Assembly (NCBI GenBank): GCA_023701205.1
Contig: JAMPXJ010000002.1
Span: 1-64,000, forward strand
Direction of reading: 5' to 3'
Source: Oligoflexia bacterium
GTDB taxonomy: Bacteria > Bdellovibrionota > UBA1018
Length of the DNA stretch: 64,000 nucleotides
The notes under the pieces are model-generated. The model was not told the origin of the DNA, made no database searches, and was given only the letters and a program-made list of their open reading frames with translations. Position 1 is the first letter of the stretch; the number at the start of each line of letters is the position of its first letter. This document shows positions 17,010 through 24,619 of the stretch, in pieces. The position numbers were made by a program, and so were the translations under genes.

Positions 17010-17561
17010 CGTCAGGATCCGCAAGCCCTCGGCAAGCAGCCGCTTCATCGGGACGCCCGCTCCTTCGAACAGATTTTTGACCAGATAACGGCCGACATTT
17101 TCATAGTCGCGCCCGAACCTCACGATCCGCGTGAAAACCAGATGATCCCAGAAACCCCGGTCCGAGGCGTTCTTGCGCAGAGGGATGCCCTTTTTCGCGC
17201 CCGTGACCACGATCGCGATCCCCCCGGCCAGCTCGCGCAGGAAGCGCTGGCAAACCGCGCGCGACGGGACTTTCACCAGGAGGTGAAGGTGACTGCCGAC
17301 GTTCGCGTAGCGATAAAGGCGAACGCCCCAGCGGCTCGCCAGCCGCTCGGCGAGCGCGTGGATATGCGCGCAATGCCGGGGATGCAGCATCGACAACTCT
17401 CCCCGCGCTTTCGACGAGCGCATCACGATGTGCAGCGCCTGCTTGGGATCGATCGGGCGGGCGCTTTTACGCTTGCCTGGCGAGAGTTCCCCTCCATGAG
17501 AGGCGCTCAGTGACTTCATATTCAGGCCCGGAAGGAAGGTCGCGTATTTCGCTTTCACCAT
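16971..17561 (-). mobile_element. Y1 (HUH) transposase, RAYT / IS200-like
   Basis: A single-strand transposase-like protein of about 196 residues. The HUH motif is in GSHLHLLVK, and the candidate nucleophile Tyr is in the helix FGRDYENVGRYLVK. The N-terminal KRKSARPIDPKQALHIVMRSSKARG matches the start of this transposase group. The start is uncertain: 17561, 17519 or 17630 are all possible. Its last residues, SQNGEIRGSPS, are encoded by the first REP-like repeat. No terminal inverted repeats or target duplication mark an IS. RAYT proteins mobilise REP sequences in other bacteria; activity here is inferred. Confidence 0.75.
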
Positions 17562-17630
17562 TCCTAGATAGCTTTGGGGCAATGGGTTTTCAAGCACACA
17601 ACCCGGCACGCCGGGGGTAGCCCGGGTCAT

Positions 17631-18113
17631 CTGTCTCCGTTGCGCGGAGTTTCCTGATGGGCTGCGCTAGTTGCTATGATGGCGCATCACCGATGCGGAG
17701 TCATTCCGAAGGACCTTGCGCATGGCCCACGCGGAGATTGCGCGCTCCTCTGGAACACGGGGATCGTCAAGTGCGGGCAGCAGCGTACCAGGCGCTACAC
17801 CAGACGCCATAACGCTGTAATAGGCGCGACAAGCCGTGAATGGACCGGCTCGGAAACGCAGCGCTTTTTTGAGGCGACCTCGCCCACGCCCTTCCGAAAC
17901 TCGCGTCCTCAGTGCATTCCATCCGCTCCAAAGGCGCCGCGCATTCGCAAAAAACCTGTGAAGACCCAGCAGCCACAGGCGCTGCCCGCGCAAAATCATG
18001 GCATGTGCTCTGCAACGGAGAGCAATATGTCCGGCTTGCGCAAAGTACCGCTATTTCGTGAATCAGTGGGTCAAGGTCAGATCTCTTCCGAAAACCTGAT
18101 CGAGGAGTCCGGG
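17631..18113. other. Long intergenic region upstream of the stressosome
   Basis: About 480 bases lie between the transposase and rsbR. The plus strand is open in the rsbR frame from 17676, but the translation (Arg/Pro-rich, no motif) does not look coding and no ribosome-binding site supports it. A 110-codon minus-strand frame (17667-17999) also looks non-coding. I recognise no gene or RNA; the only signal is the sigma-54-like sequence at 17999. Confidence 0.5.
17999..18014 (+). promoter_or_regulatory. Candidate sigma-54 promoter of the stressosome operon
   Basis: TGGCATGTGCTCTGCA fits TGGCAY-N5-YTGCA with the exact 12-base GG-to-GC spacing of sigma-54 promoters. Transcription would start near 18025 and leave a leader of about 88 bases before the chosen rsbR start. 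A match of this quality is expected roughly once per window of this size by chance, so position is the main support. Confidence 0.45.
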
Positions 18114-19028
18114 ATGACGGAGGAGGAACTGAGCCATCGGATGAAAGTCATCCAGTTCACGGAAGAAGACGTCGCTCGCCTTAAGAAACTATCTCCTTAC
18201 GCTCGTGAATACGCCGAACCGGTGATCGAGGAATTCTATCGGCATCTTCTCTCCTTCGAGGAGATGCGGGCGTTCTTTCCCGATAGAAGGACGCTCGATT
18301 ACGTGAAGCGTAAGCAAAAAGAATACTTCGTGCGCCTCACTGAGGGCGATTACGGAATGAAGTACGTCGAGGATCGCCTTCTCATCGGGGCCGTCCATGA
18401 GAAAATCGACTTGCCGATCAAGACTTACCTGGCCATGTACGCGTATTACGAGAATCAGGTGGCGAGCCGATTGCGGGCCGCTTTCGCGGGCCATGCCGAC
18501 GAGGCCTTTGACGTTTTCCTGTCGTTGATCAAGCTCATCCGACTCGACATGATCCTCGCCATCGACGCCTACAGCCTGCGACGCGAGCAGACCATCCGAC
18601 AGCAGGAAGAGGCGATCCGAGAGCTCTCCACTCCCGTGCTCCGAATCCGCGATCGCCTGCTGATCCTCCCCATCATCGGGTTGATCGATCGGAAAAGGGC
18701 GACTCAGATCACCGCGCAGCTCCTCACCTCCATCAGGAACGCACGCGCCCGCGTCATCGTGATCGACATAACGGGAGTTCCAGTCGTCGATACGGATACC
18801 GCCAATCATCTCGTGCAGACGGTCGAAGCCGCCCGGCTCCTCGGAGCCCAAGTCATCACGACCGGGCTCTCATCAGAGATCGCGCAGACGATCGTCCGTC
18901 TTGGCGTGGATCTCTCCCGGCTCAACACGGTCGGCGACCTTCAGGGAGGAGTGGAGGAGGCCGAGCGGATCCTCGGGTATCGCGTGATACGAGGCGAAGG
19001 TGGAAGTTCCTATCTTGAAGCAGGGTGA
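18114..19028 (+). CDS. rsbR: Globin-type stressosome scaffold RsbR
   Basis: A 304-residue protein with an N-terminal globin-coupled-sensor domain (about 8-160) and a C-terminal STAS domain (about 172-285), the RsbR layout. His95 in IGAVHEKIDLP sits where globin-coupled sensors have the proximal haem ligand, so haem and oxygen or NO sensing are plausible. The classical Bacillus RsbRA has a haem-free globin fold. Thr residues in DITG (220) and ITTG (249/250) lie in the loops phosphorylated by RsbT in homologues. The ATG at 18114 has GAGGAG 6 bases upstream; an ATG at 18027 with GGAGAG is the alternative (333 residues). Its end overlaps rsbS by 29 bases. Confidence 0.88.
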   Translation: MTEEELSHRMKVIQFTEEDVARLKKLSPYAREYAEPVIEEFYRHLLSFEEMRAFFPDRRTLDYVKRKQKEYFVRLTEGDYGMKYVEDRLLIGAVHEKIDLPIKTYLAMYAYYENQVASRLRAAFAGHADEAFDVFLSLIKLIRLDMILAIDAYSLRREQTIRQQEEAIRELSTPVLRIRDRLLILPIIGLIDRKRATQITAQLLTSIRNARARVIVIDITGVPVVDTDTANHLVQTVEAARLLGAQVITTGLSSEIAQTIVRLGVDLSRLNTVGDLQGGVEEAERILGYRVIRGEGGSSYLEAG

Positions 19029-19404
19029 GTATCTCATCGCCTCGGTCCAGGTCGCGCTGAGCGACCAGGATCTCCTTGCCCTTCAGCAACGTCTTTCGGC
19101 TCTGACAGGGACGCAGGAGGTCCGCGGCGTCGTGATCGATGTCACGGTCCTGGACGTGCTGGACTCTTATGCGGTGAGGATTTTGCGCATGATCTCGGAG
19201 GTCCTCGCCTTGCGCGGAGCCAGGACGATCATAGCCGGGATCCAGCCGGAAGTCGCGCTCGCGATGGTGCGGCTCGGGCTTGGGCTCGAGGGTGTGGAGA
19301 CCGCTCTCGATCTCGAGGACGCCATGGAAAAAATAGCCCGTCGCGGGAAATCGCGCTCCCCGGAAGGAAGATCAACGTGGCCGCCCCTTTCGAGAAATAC
19401 CTAG
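19000..19404 (+). CDS. rsbS: Stressosome STAS protein RsbS
   Basis: A 134-residue single STAS domain (about 8-115) with the RsbS pattern GVVIDVTVLDVLDSYAVRIL. The Ser in DSY (residue 56) matches the Ser that RsbT phosphorylates in Bacillus RsbS. IAGIQPEVALAMVRLG is the typical second half. It would build the stressosome core with RsbR and hold RsbT inactive. It starts at a GTG inside rsbR and ends 28 bases inside rsbT. The last 20 or so residues (RSPEGRSTWPPLSRNT) are an unusual tail produced by the overlap. Confidence 0.9.
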   Translation: MEVPILKQGEYLIASVQVALSDQDLLALQQRLSALTGTQEVRGVVIDVTVLDVLDSYAVRILRMISEVLALRGARTIIAGIQPEVALAMVRLGLGLEGVETALDLEDAMEKIARRGKSRSPEGRSTWPPLSRNT

Positions 19405-19808
19405 AGCCACTGGCCATCGAAGGCGAACGCGACATCGTCAGTGCACGCGAAAGGGTTCGGGATGCCGCTCGCGGGCTGGGGTTTTCCGCGGTCGAACTGA
19501 CCTTGCTGGCCACGGCAGTGTCGGAGATCGCGCGGAACATCATCGAGTACGCAGGCCACGGGACGATCAGCCTCCGCCTGAGCGATTCCGGCAGGAACCC
19601 CGGGATCGAGGTCGTCGCCGAGGACCGAGGACCGGGGATCGAGAACATCGAACTCGCCCTCCAGGATGGCTACTCCACCCGGAGGAGCCTTGGCATGGGA
19701 CTGCCGGGCGCTAGGCGCCTCGTTGACGAATTCCAGATCGAATCCACGGTCGGAAAGGGCACCCGGGTGATCCTCAGAAAATGGAAAACGAGTACGAAAG
19801 CCGCCTGA
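19377..19808 (+). CDS. rsbT: Stressosome switch kinase RsbT
   Basis: A 143-residue GHKL serine/threonine kinase with the anti-sigma/RsbT ATP-site motifs: SEIARNIIEYA (N box), EDRGPGIEN (G1) and the lid GYSTRRSLGMGLPGARRLVDEF. RsbT phosphorylates RsbR and RsbS, leaves the stressosome and activates a protein carrying an RsbU-type N-terminal domain. It starts at a GTG behind GGAAGGAAG and overlaps rsbS at the front and rsbX at the end by 28 bases each, which implies coupled translation. Confidence 0.92.
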   Translation: MAAPFEKYLEPLAIEGERDIVSARERVRDAARGLGFSAVELTLLATAVSEIARNIIEYAGHGTISLRLSDSGRNPGIEVVAEDRGPGIENIELALQDGYSTRRSLGMGLPGARRLVDEFQIESTVGKGTRVILRKWKTSTKAA

Positions 19809-20446
19809 TCCTCGATGTCGGAGCGCAGTTCCGACCTTTTCCCGGTGAAATAACCAGTGGAGACCGCTGCTTTGCCCTGACCAACCGAGATCGGGCCCTG
19901 CTGGCCGTCATCGACGGTTCAGGGCACGGACGCGAGGCAACCCAAGCCGCCGAGATTGCCGAGGAAGCGCTGAAAGAACGCGCCGGGATGCCTCTCGAGC
20001 GTCTCCTGCGCCACTGTCATGAAAGACTCGCCTCCACTCGCGGCGCCTCCGTCACGCTAGCGACCGTGGATGCGCGCCTGGGATTGCTCCGATGGGCAGG
20101 CGTAGGTGACGTAGAGGCGATGGCCCTTCATTGGAACAAGGGAGCGATCGATCCGGTCGGTACATTGATCTCGGAGCGAGGCGTGATCGGGTACCGGCTG
20201 CCAAAGTCGATCCAGGTGTCCGCCCGGCCGATCGCCCGCGGCGACCTGATCGTGATGACGACGGACGGAATTGATCCGGGCTTCCGATCGGAGCTTATCG
20301 CGACGCCGGAGCTTGCGTCCTTGAGCTCGATCGAGATCGCGAGGGCGGTGCTGGAAAAGCACGGAAAAAGCTCGGATGATGCCCTGATTCTCGTCGCTCG
20401 GGTGATCGCTCTGAATTCGGAAGCCGGGCAGCGAGGCGCCGCGTGA
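19781..20446 (+). CDS. rsbX: Stressosome phosphatase RsbX (PP2C-like)
   Basis: A 221-residue SpoIIE/PP2C-type phosphatase. It contains VIDGSGHGREA, the metal-binding start of the fold, the central WAGVGDVEA and the C-terminal MTTDGIDPGF plus SSDDALILVARV, where the acidic metal ligands lie. Stand-alone and short, as RsbX is, with no sensor domain. RsbX dephosphorylates RsbR and RsbS to reset the stressosome. It overlaps rsbT by 28 bases and the next kinase gene by 4 (GTGA). Confidence 0.87.
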   Translation: MENEYESRLILDVGAQFRPFPGEITSGDRCFALTNRDRALLAVIDGSGHGREATQAAEIAEEALKERAGMPLERLLRHCHERLASTRGASVTLATVDARLGLLRWAGVGDVEAMALHWNKGAIDPVGTLISERGVIGYRLPKSIQVSARPIARGDLIVMTTDGIDPGFRSELIATPELASLSSIEIARAVLEKHGKSSDDALILVARVIALNSEAGQRGAA

Positions 20447-21951
20447 ACGGAGCCAAGGACTTCCACGAAAGCTACGGCCGGTTTCTCAAGAACCATCTGT
20501 ACCGGCTCGATGAATCCTCTCTTCGCGAAGCCTACGAGGCGGGGCGGGACGCGTATACCAAGGGAATCGGAATCCTCGAACTTCTCGAGGCACATGAGAG
20601 CGCCGTACAGATTCTCATTCGGGAGGCAGCCTCCGGCCAGGAAGCCGTCGCGATCGGCCAGAAGGCTCATGCTCTCCTGATTGAATGTCTCGCCCCTTTC
20701 GAGATCGCCAATCGAGGGTTCAGGGAGGCCAACGAGCAGCTGATCCAGAAGAACCTCCGCCTCCAGCAATCCCATTATGAAGAGCGATTTCTGTCCGAGA
20801 CCGCCGCCAGGCTGACCGCGACGCTGGAGCCGGAGTACTGCATCAGAACCATCATCCTGCAGGCGCTCAAGGAGTTCACGCACGCGTGCGTCCTCGAAAC
20901 AGTCGAGACCGGCGGCACGGAACACTACGTTTATTCAGGGCGCGGCCAACCCGCCGGAGCCCCGGCCATACGTTTTTTCAGGCATCGCGGGGGAAGCGGC
21001 TCCTGCCTGATGCGAAGGCCCCCTCAAAAAGCGCGCGGATTGGCGATGAACAGGCTGGGGCAGCCCGACGAGGAATGGCGAGAGTATGACCTCAAAGCCC
21101 AGGACCGGTTGCTCGGAAGAATCGCGATCGCGAAGGGACCCGGTATCGAGGGTCGCCAGTCTTTTCTGGAGCAGTACATCCTGCGCGCAAGCACCGCGTT
21201 GCATAACTCGGTGCTCTACCGCGAAGCCAGGCAAGCGATCCGCGACCGGGAAGACCTGCTCAAAGTGGTATCCCATGACCTTAAGAACCCCTTGAGCTCG
21301 ATCTCGCTCAACTCAGAACTGATTTCGAAAGGCCTCGACCTGGGCTGGCAGCGATCGATGATCAAGGCGGCCGCCCAGCGCATCAAGGTAGGATCCGAAA
21401 CCATGAAGAGCATGATCAACGACATTCTCGACCTGGGTCGGATCGAGTCGGGAAAGTTCGCCCTGGACAGATCCGATCTCCCGGTACGGTCGATCATCGC
21501 TGACGCGGTCAACCTCATGGCTCAGATCGTCCAGAGCAAGAAGATCGAGCTGAAAACCCAGGTCGAGTGCCCTGATCTCCTCATCCATTGCGATCCGGGC
21601 CGCGTGCTCCAGGTATTCTCCAATCTCATCGGGAATGCGATCAAGTTCACGCCTCCGGGCGGCACGATCACCCTTCGGGCAAGGTCACTGGAAGCGTCTG
21701 TCCTCTTCTCCGTGGTGGATACCGGATCCGGAATCCTTCCGGAAAATCTTCCCCACGTCTTCGACCGACTCTGGCAGGCGGGGCCCTCCTCCCGGGCGGG
21801 AATCGGCTTCGGCCTTTTCATCGCACGCACGATTATCGAGGCGCACGGCGGGGAAATCTGCCCTGACAGCGCCCCGGGGACCGGATCGACTTTTTTCTTC
21901 ACCATTCCGACCGCGGAACACGTGCGCAAGTCCGGGTCTTCCGCCGCCTAG
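20443..21951 (+). CDS. Histidine kinase with RsbU-type N-terminal (RsbT-binding) domain
   Basis: A 502-residue soluble kinase. Residues about 5-95 resemble the RsbU N-terminal domain that binds RsbT (LREAYEAGRDA, ILELLEAHESAV, LLIECLAPFEIANRGFREAN). Residues about 105-265 look like a GAF-type sensor region. HisKA has VVSHDLKNPLSS, and HATPase_c has SNLIGNAIKFTPPGG, DTGSGI and GFGLFIA. It is the last gene of the stressosome operon, starting at a GTG overlapping rsbX. In place of a phosphatase, RsbT output would enter a phosphorelay. No response regulator gene is adjacent: the next gene is tamA on the other strand, only one base away. Confidence 0.85.
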   Translation: MNGAKDFHESYGRFLKNHLYRLDESSLREAYEAGRDAYTKGIGILELLEAHESAVQILIREAASGQEAVAIGQKAHALLIECLAPFEIANRGFREANEQLIQKNLRLQQSHYEERFLSETAARLTATLEPEYCIRTIILQALKEFTHACVLETVETGGTEHYVYSGRGQPAGAPAIRFFRHRGGSGSCLMRRPPQKARGLAMNRLGQPDEEWREYDLKAQDRLLGRIAIAKGPGIEGRQSFLEQYILRASTALHNSVLYREARQAIRDREDLLKVVSHDLKNPLSSISLNSELISKGLDLGWQRSMIKAAAQRIKVGSETMKSMINDILDLGRIESGKFALDRSDLPVRSIIADAVNLMAQIVQSKKIELKTQVECPDLLIHCDPGRVLQVFSNLIGNAIKFTPPGGTITLRARSLEASVLFSVVDTGSGILPENLPHVFDRLWQAGPSSRAGIGFGLFIARTIIEAHGGEICPDSAPGTGSTFFFTIPTAEHVRKSGSSAA

Positions 21952-21952
21952 A

Positions 21953-24619
21953 TCAAATCACCCCGATCGAGAAGTAGATCGCCGAACCGACCTTGTCCTG
22001 CGGCTGGCGGTCGAGCTTGAAGCCGAGGTCGAGGTTCACCGGCCCGACGGGCGTCAGGTAATGGAAACCGAAGCCCGCGCCGAACCGGAGGTTCCCGAAG
22101 GAGTAGGTGTCGTGCTGGAGGTTCGCTGCATCGAGGAAGGGACCGAACCGCAGCGCGCCCGAGAACGGCAGGTCCAGCTGCGCGCGGTAGTTCACGTAGG
22201 ACGCGATACCGCGGATGAGGATCGTCTGGTCGTTGAGCTCCTGCTCGACGAAGCCTCGGAGACTCCCGGCGCCGCCGAGGGCGAACTGCTTGATGAGCGG
22301 GATGCCGCCCGAGGCCGGTATCTCCGCACCCGTCGCCGGATCAATCGCCGGCTTCTGCGTGCTGCGCGCGATGCCCGTGCGGAAGCTCAGATAGAGCTGC
22401 ACGTCCCGCTTGAGCGAGATGAACTGATCGGCGCGGAACTGGAAGCGGGTATAGCCCAGCGGATAGCCCTCGCCGCTCGAGCCCAGCCAGGGCGCGCCCA
22501 GCTCGAAGGAGGAGGTCGCGAAAAAGCCGGAGGTCGGTGCCAGCGGGTTGTCGCGCAGGTCCAGCCGGAGCGTCGGCGTGAGCGCGCCGATCGTCTGGCG
22601 CGCATTGTCCTGCAGGAAGAACTTGGCGTGGAACTGCTCCACCCCTTCGATCGAGTAGCCGAGCAATCCCGTGAGCTGGGGAACGGCGAAAAGCCGTTTT
22701 TCCCAGGTCGCCGAAAAGGATCGCGTCCGTACGTCGAAGGCGCTGTACTGCTTCTGGGTGAACGCGATCGCCGGGCGGAAGGTCACCGCGTCCAGCCCCA
22801 GGAACCATGGCCAGACATAGACCACCTGCGCCTCGAATTCACCGAGACGGTAGCTTTCGTCGATCCGGCGGTTGCCGCTCACGTCGAGCGAGAGCGTGTG
22901 GTTCTTCCCGCCGACGTTTCCGTAGGAAACCTCCCCGAAGCCTCGCACGCCCAGATCGTTCCGGAAGCCCACGCCGCCGCTGACCACGCCGGGAACGCCT
23001 TCCTGGACGGCGACGCGGAGATTCTTCACGTCTTTCCGGTCAGGATCATCGGAGAGCCGGATCGCCACGAGCGAGAAGATACCGAGCTTGCGGAGACGCA
23101 TCTCGGTTTCAGCGAGCCGCTGCTCGTCGATCGGATCGCCTTCGCGAAGCTGCAGCTCCCGCCGCACGACCTCCTCGCGCGTGAAGGTCAGTCCCTCGAT
23201 CGAGATCTTGCCGGCGCGGAAGCGCGGACCCTCGTTGATCTCCAGCACGATGTCCGCGAACCGGTTCTCCGCGCCGTAGCGCACGACCTGGTCGCCGCCC
23301 TCGTTCTCGATGCGGGCCTCGAGGAAGCCGCGATTGCGGTAGCGCACCTTCAAGGTCTCCATCCCCTCGCTGAAGGCGAAAAGATTCAGCGGCGCGCCTT
23401 CCTGCACGCCCAGGATCGAGCGGATCTCCTCGGTGGAAATTCCCGCGTTTCCCCGGATGCTGAGGGCGCGGACCCGCGTTTGATCCGCCTCGTAAAGATA
23501 GATCGTCGAACGAACGGAAAAGCCCTTGCCGAAAGGATCGGGAATCTCCGAGCGGGTCGACTGGATGGTGACCAGCTTGGCCGAAAGGTAGCCTTTGGAT
23601 TTCATCCATTCGACGACGAGCTCCGCCGCTTTCTGAAGATCCTTCTCGACGAAGTAGCCGTGACTGAGCAGGGGCGAGGCCTTGGCCAGGAACTGCGCCC
23701 GGAGCTCCTCGCTCGAAAACGCGTGATTGCCGTCGAAGTCCACGCCGGCGAACCTCAGACGCGGTCCCTCGGCGATGAAGTAGGTGACATGCCGCTCCTG
23801 GCGGGAGGGCCTCTCGAAGGAAAACGGCTCGACGCGCGCTTCGGCGAACCCCAGGGAGCGGTACTCGTCCTCGATCCGGCCGCGGATCGCGCCGAGGTAA
23901 TCCTTGCCGAAGCCCACGAGCCGCTGCTCCTCCACGAGCGCGAGCAGGCGGGAAAGCGGCAGGACCGTGTTCCCGCGGAAGCCGAAGCTCACCCGGTCGC
24001 CCAGCCGGACGTGGATCTCGATGCCGACCCAGCGGCCCGCCGAGCCCGGGTCCGCGCCCGGCGGCGCCGGCGCCGTCTCGATCACCGGATCCTCCGCGCG
24101 CGCGCCCACGAAATCCCGTCCCGCGAGCTGATCCTGCAACGCGCGCTTGGAGGCCGCGAGCCGCTCGTGGTCCAGCACGTCCCCCGGCAGAAGCCCGATC
24201 TTGTCCGCGAGTCCCGGGCTCATCTCGTTCCAGTTGCGCCGTGCCTCCTCGTTGAGCGTCCCGTCGGGAACGATCCGGACGTTCGCGATCCGGCTGGGCG
24301 ACCCTTCGGATACCCGGACGACGAGGATGTTCTGGCCTTTGCGACGGGCGAGCTCCGTGCGGATGGAAACCTTCTCGTAGCCTCGCAGACGGTAGAGCGC
24401 CTGCAGGCTCTCGGCGCTGCGCACGACCTTCTTGCGCTCGAGCTTCTCGCCCGGGGCGAGCTCCATGGCGGCCTCGACCGTCGGCACCGGCAGCAGCGTC
24501 ACGCCCAGGATCTCGATCTCGTCGATCCGCACCTCGGAAAGCGCCGCGGGCTCGGACGCGCCCGCGTCAGGCGGAGCGAGGACGGATCCCAGCAGGAGCA
24601 ACGCCAGGAGCGCGGTCAT
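21953..24619 (-). CDS. tamA: TamA-like Omp85 outer-membrane protein
   Basis: An 888-residue Omp85 protein with a signal peptide (cleavage near ALA/APPDAGA). Several POTRA repeats (about 25-540, for example RVRALSIRGNAGISTEEIRSIL and FRAGKISIEGLTFTREEV) precede a 16-strand barrel (about 560-888) with the conserved loop-6 motif GSLRGF. It is longer and has more POTRA domains than E. coli TamA, so BamA-like ancestry is possible. It overlaps the tamB end by 4 bases; this pairing makes the TamA assignment likely. Role: with TamB, insertion of outer-membrane components or lipid transfer to the outer membrane. Confidence 0.85.
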   Translation of the reverse strand: MTALLALLLLGSVLAPPDAGASEPAALSEVRIDEIEILGVTLLPVPTVEAAMELAPGEKLERKKVVRSAESLQALYRLRGYEKVSIRTELARRKGQNILVVRVSEGSPSRIANVRIVPDGTLNEEARRNWNEMSPGLADKIGLLPGDVLDHERLAASKRALQDQLAGRDFVGARAEDPVIETAPAPPGADPGSAGRWVGIEIHVRLGDRVSFGFRGNTVLPLSRLLALVEEQRLVGFGKDYLGAIRGRIEDEYRSLGFAEARVEPFSFERPSRQERHVTYFIAEGPRLRFAGVDFDGNHAFSSEELRAQFLAKASPLLSHGYFVEKDLQKAAELVVEWMKSKGYLSAKLVTIQSTRSEIPDPFGKGFSVRSTIYLYEADQTRVRALSIRGNAGISTEEIRSILGVQEGAPLNLFAFSEGMETLKVRYRNRGFLEARIENEGGDQVVRYGAENRFADIVLEINEGPRFRAGKISIEGLTFTREEVVRRELQLREGDPIDEQRLAETEMRLRKLGIFSLVAIRLSDDPDRKDVKNLRVAVQEGVPGVVSGGVGFRNDLGVRGFGEVSYGNVGGKNHTLSLDVSGNRRIDESYRLGEFEAQVVYVWPWFLGLDAVTFRPAIAFTQKQYSAFDVRTRSFSATWEKRLFAVPQLTGLLGYSIEGVEQFHAKFFLQDNARQTIGALTPTLRLDLRDNPLAPTSGFFATSSFELGAPWLGSSGEGYPLGYTRFQFRADQFISLKRDVQLYLSFRTGIARSTQKPAIDPATGAEIPASGGIPLIKQFALGGAGSLRGFVEQELNDQTILIRGIASYVNYRAQLDLPFSGALRFGPFLDAANLQHDTYSFGNLRFGAGFGFHYLTPVGPVNLDLGFKLDRQPQDKVGSAIYFSIGVI

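Noticed and set aside
17667..17999. 110-codon minus-strand frame upstream of rsbR
   Set aside because: No ribosome-binding site, no recognisable domain, composition like other shadow frames.
17676..18113. N-terminal extension of RsbR by 146 codons
   Set aside because: The extension is Arg/Pro-rich without a domain; a well-spaced GAGGAG precedes the ATG at 18114, which fits the globin domain start.
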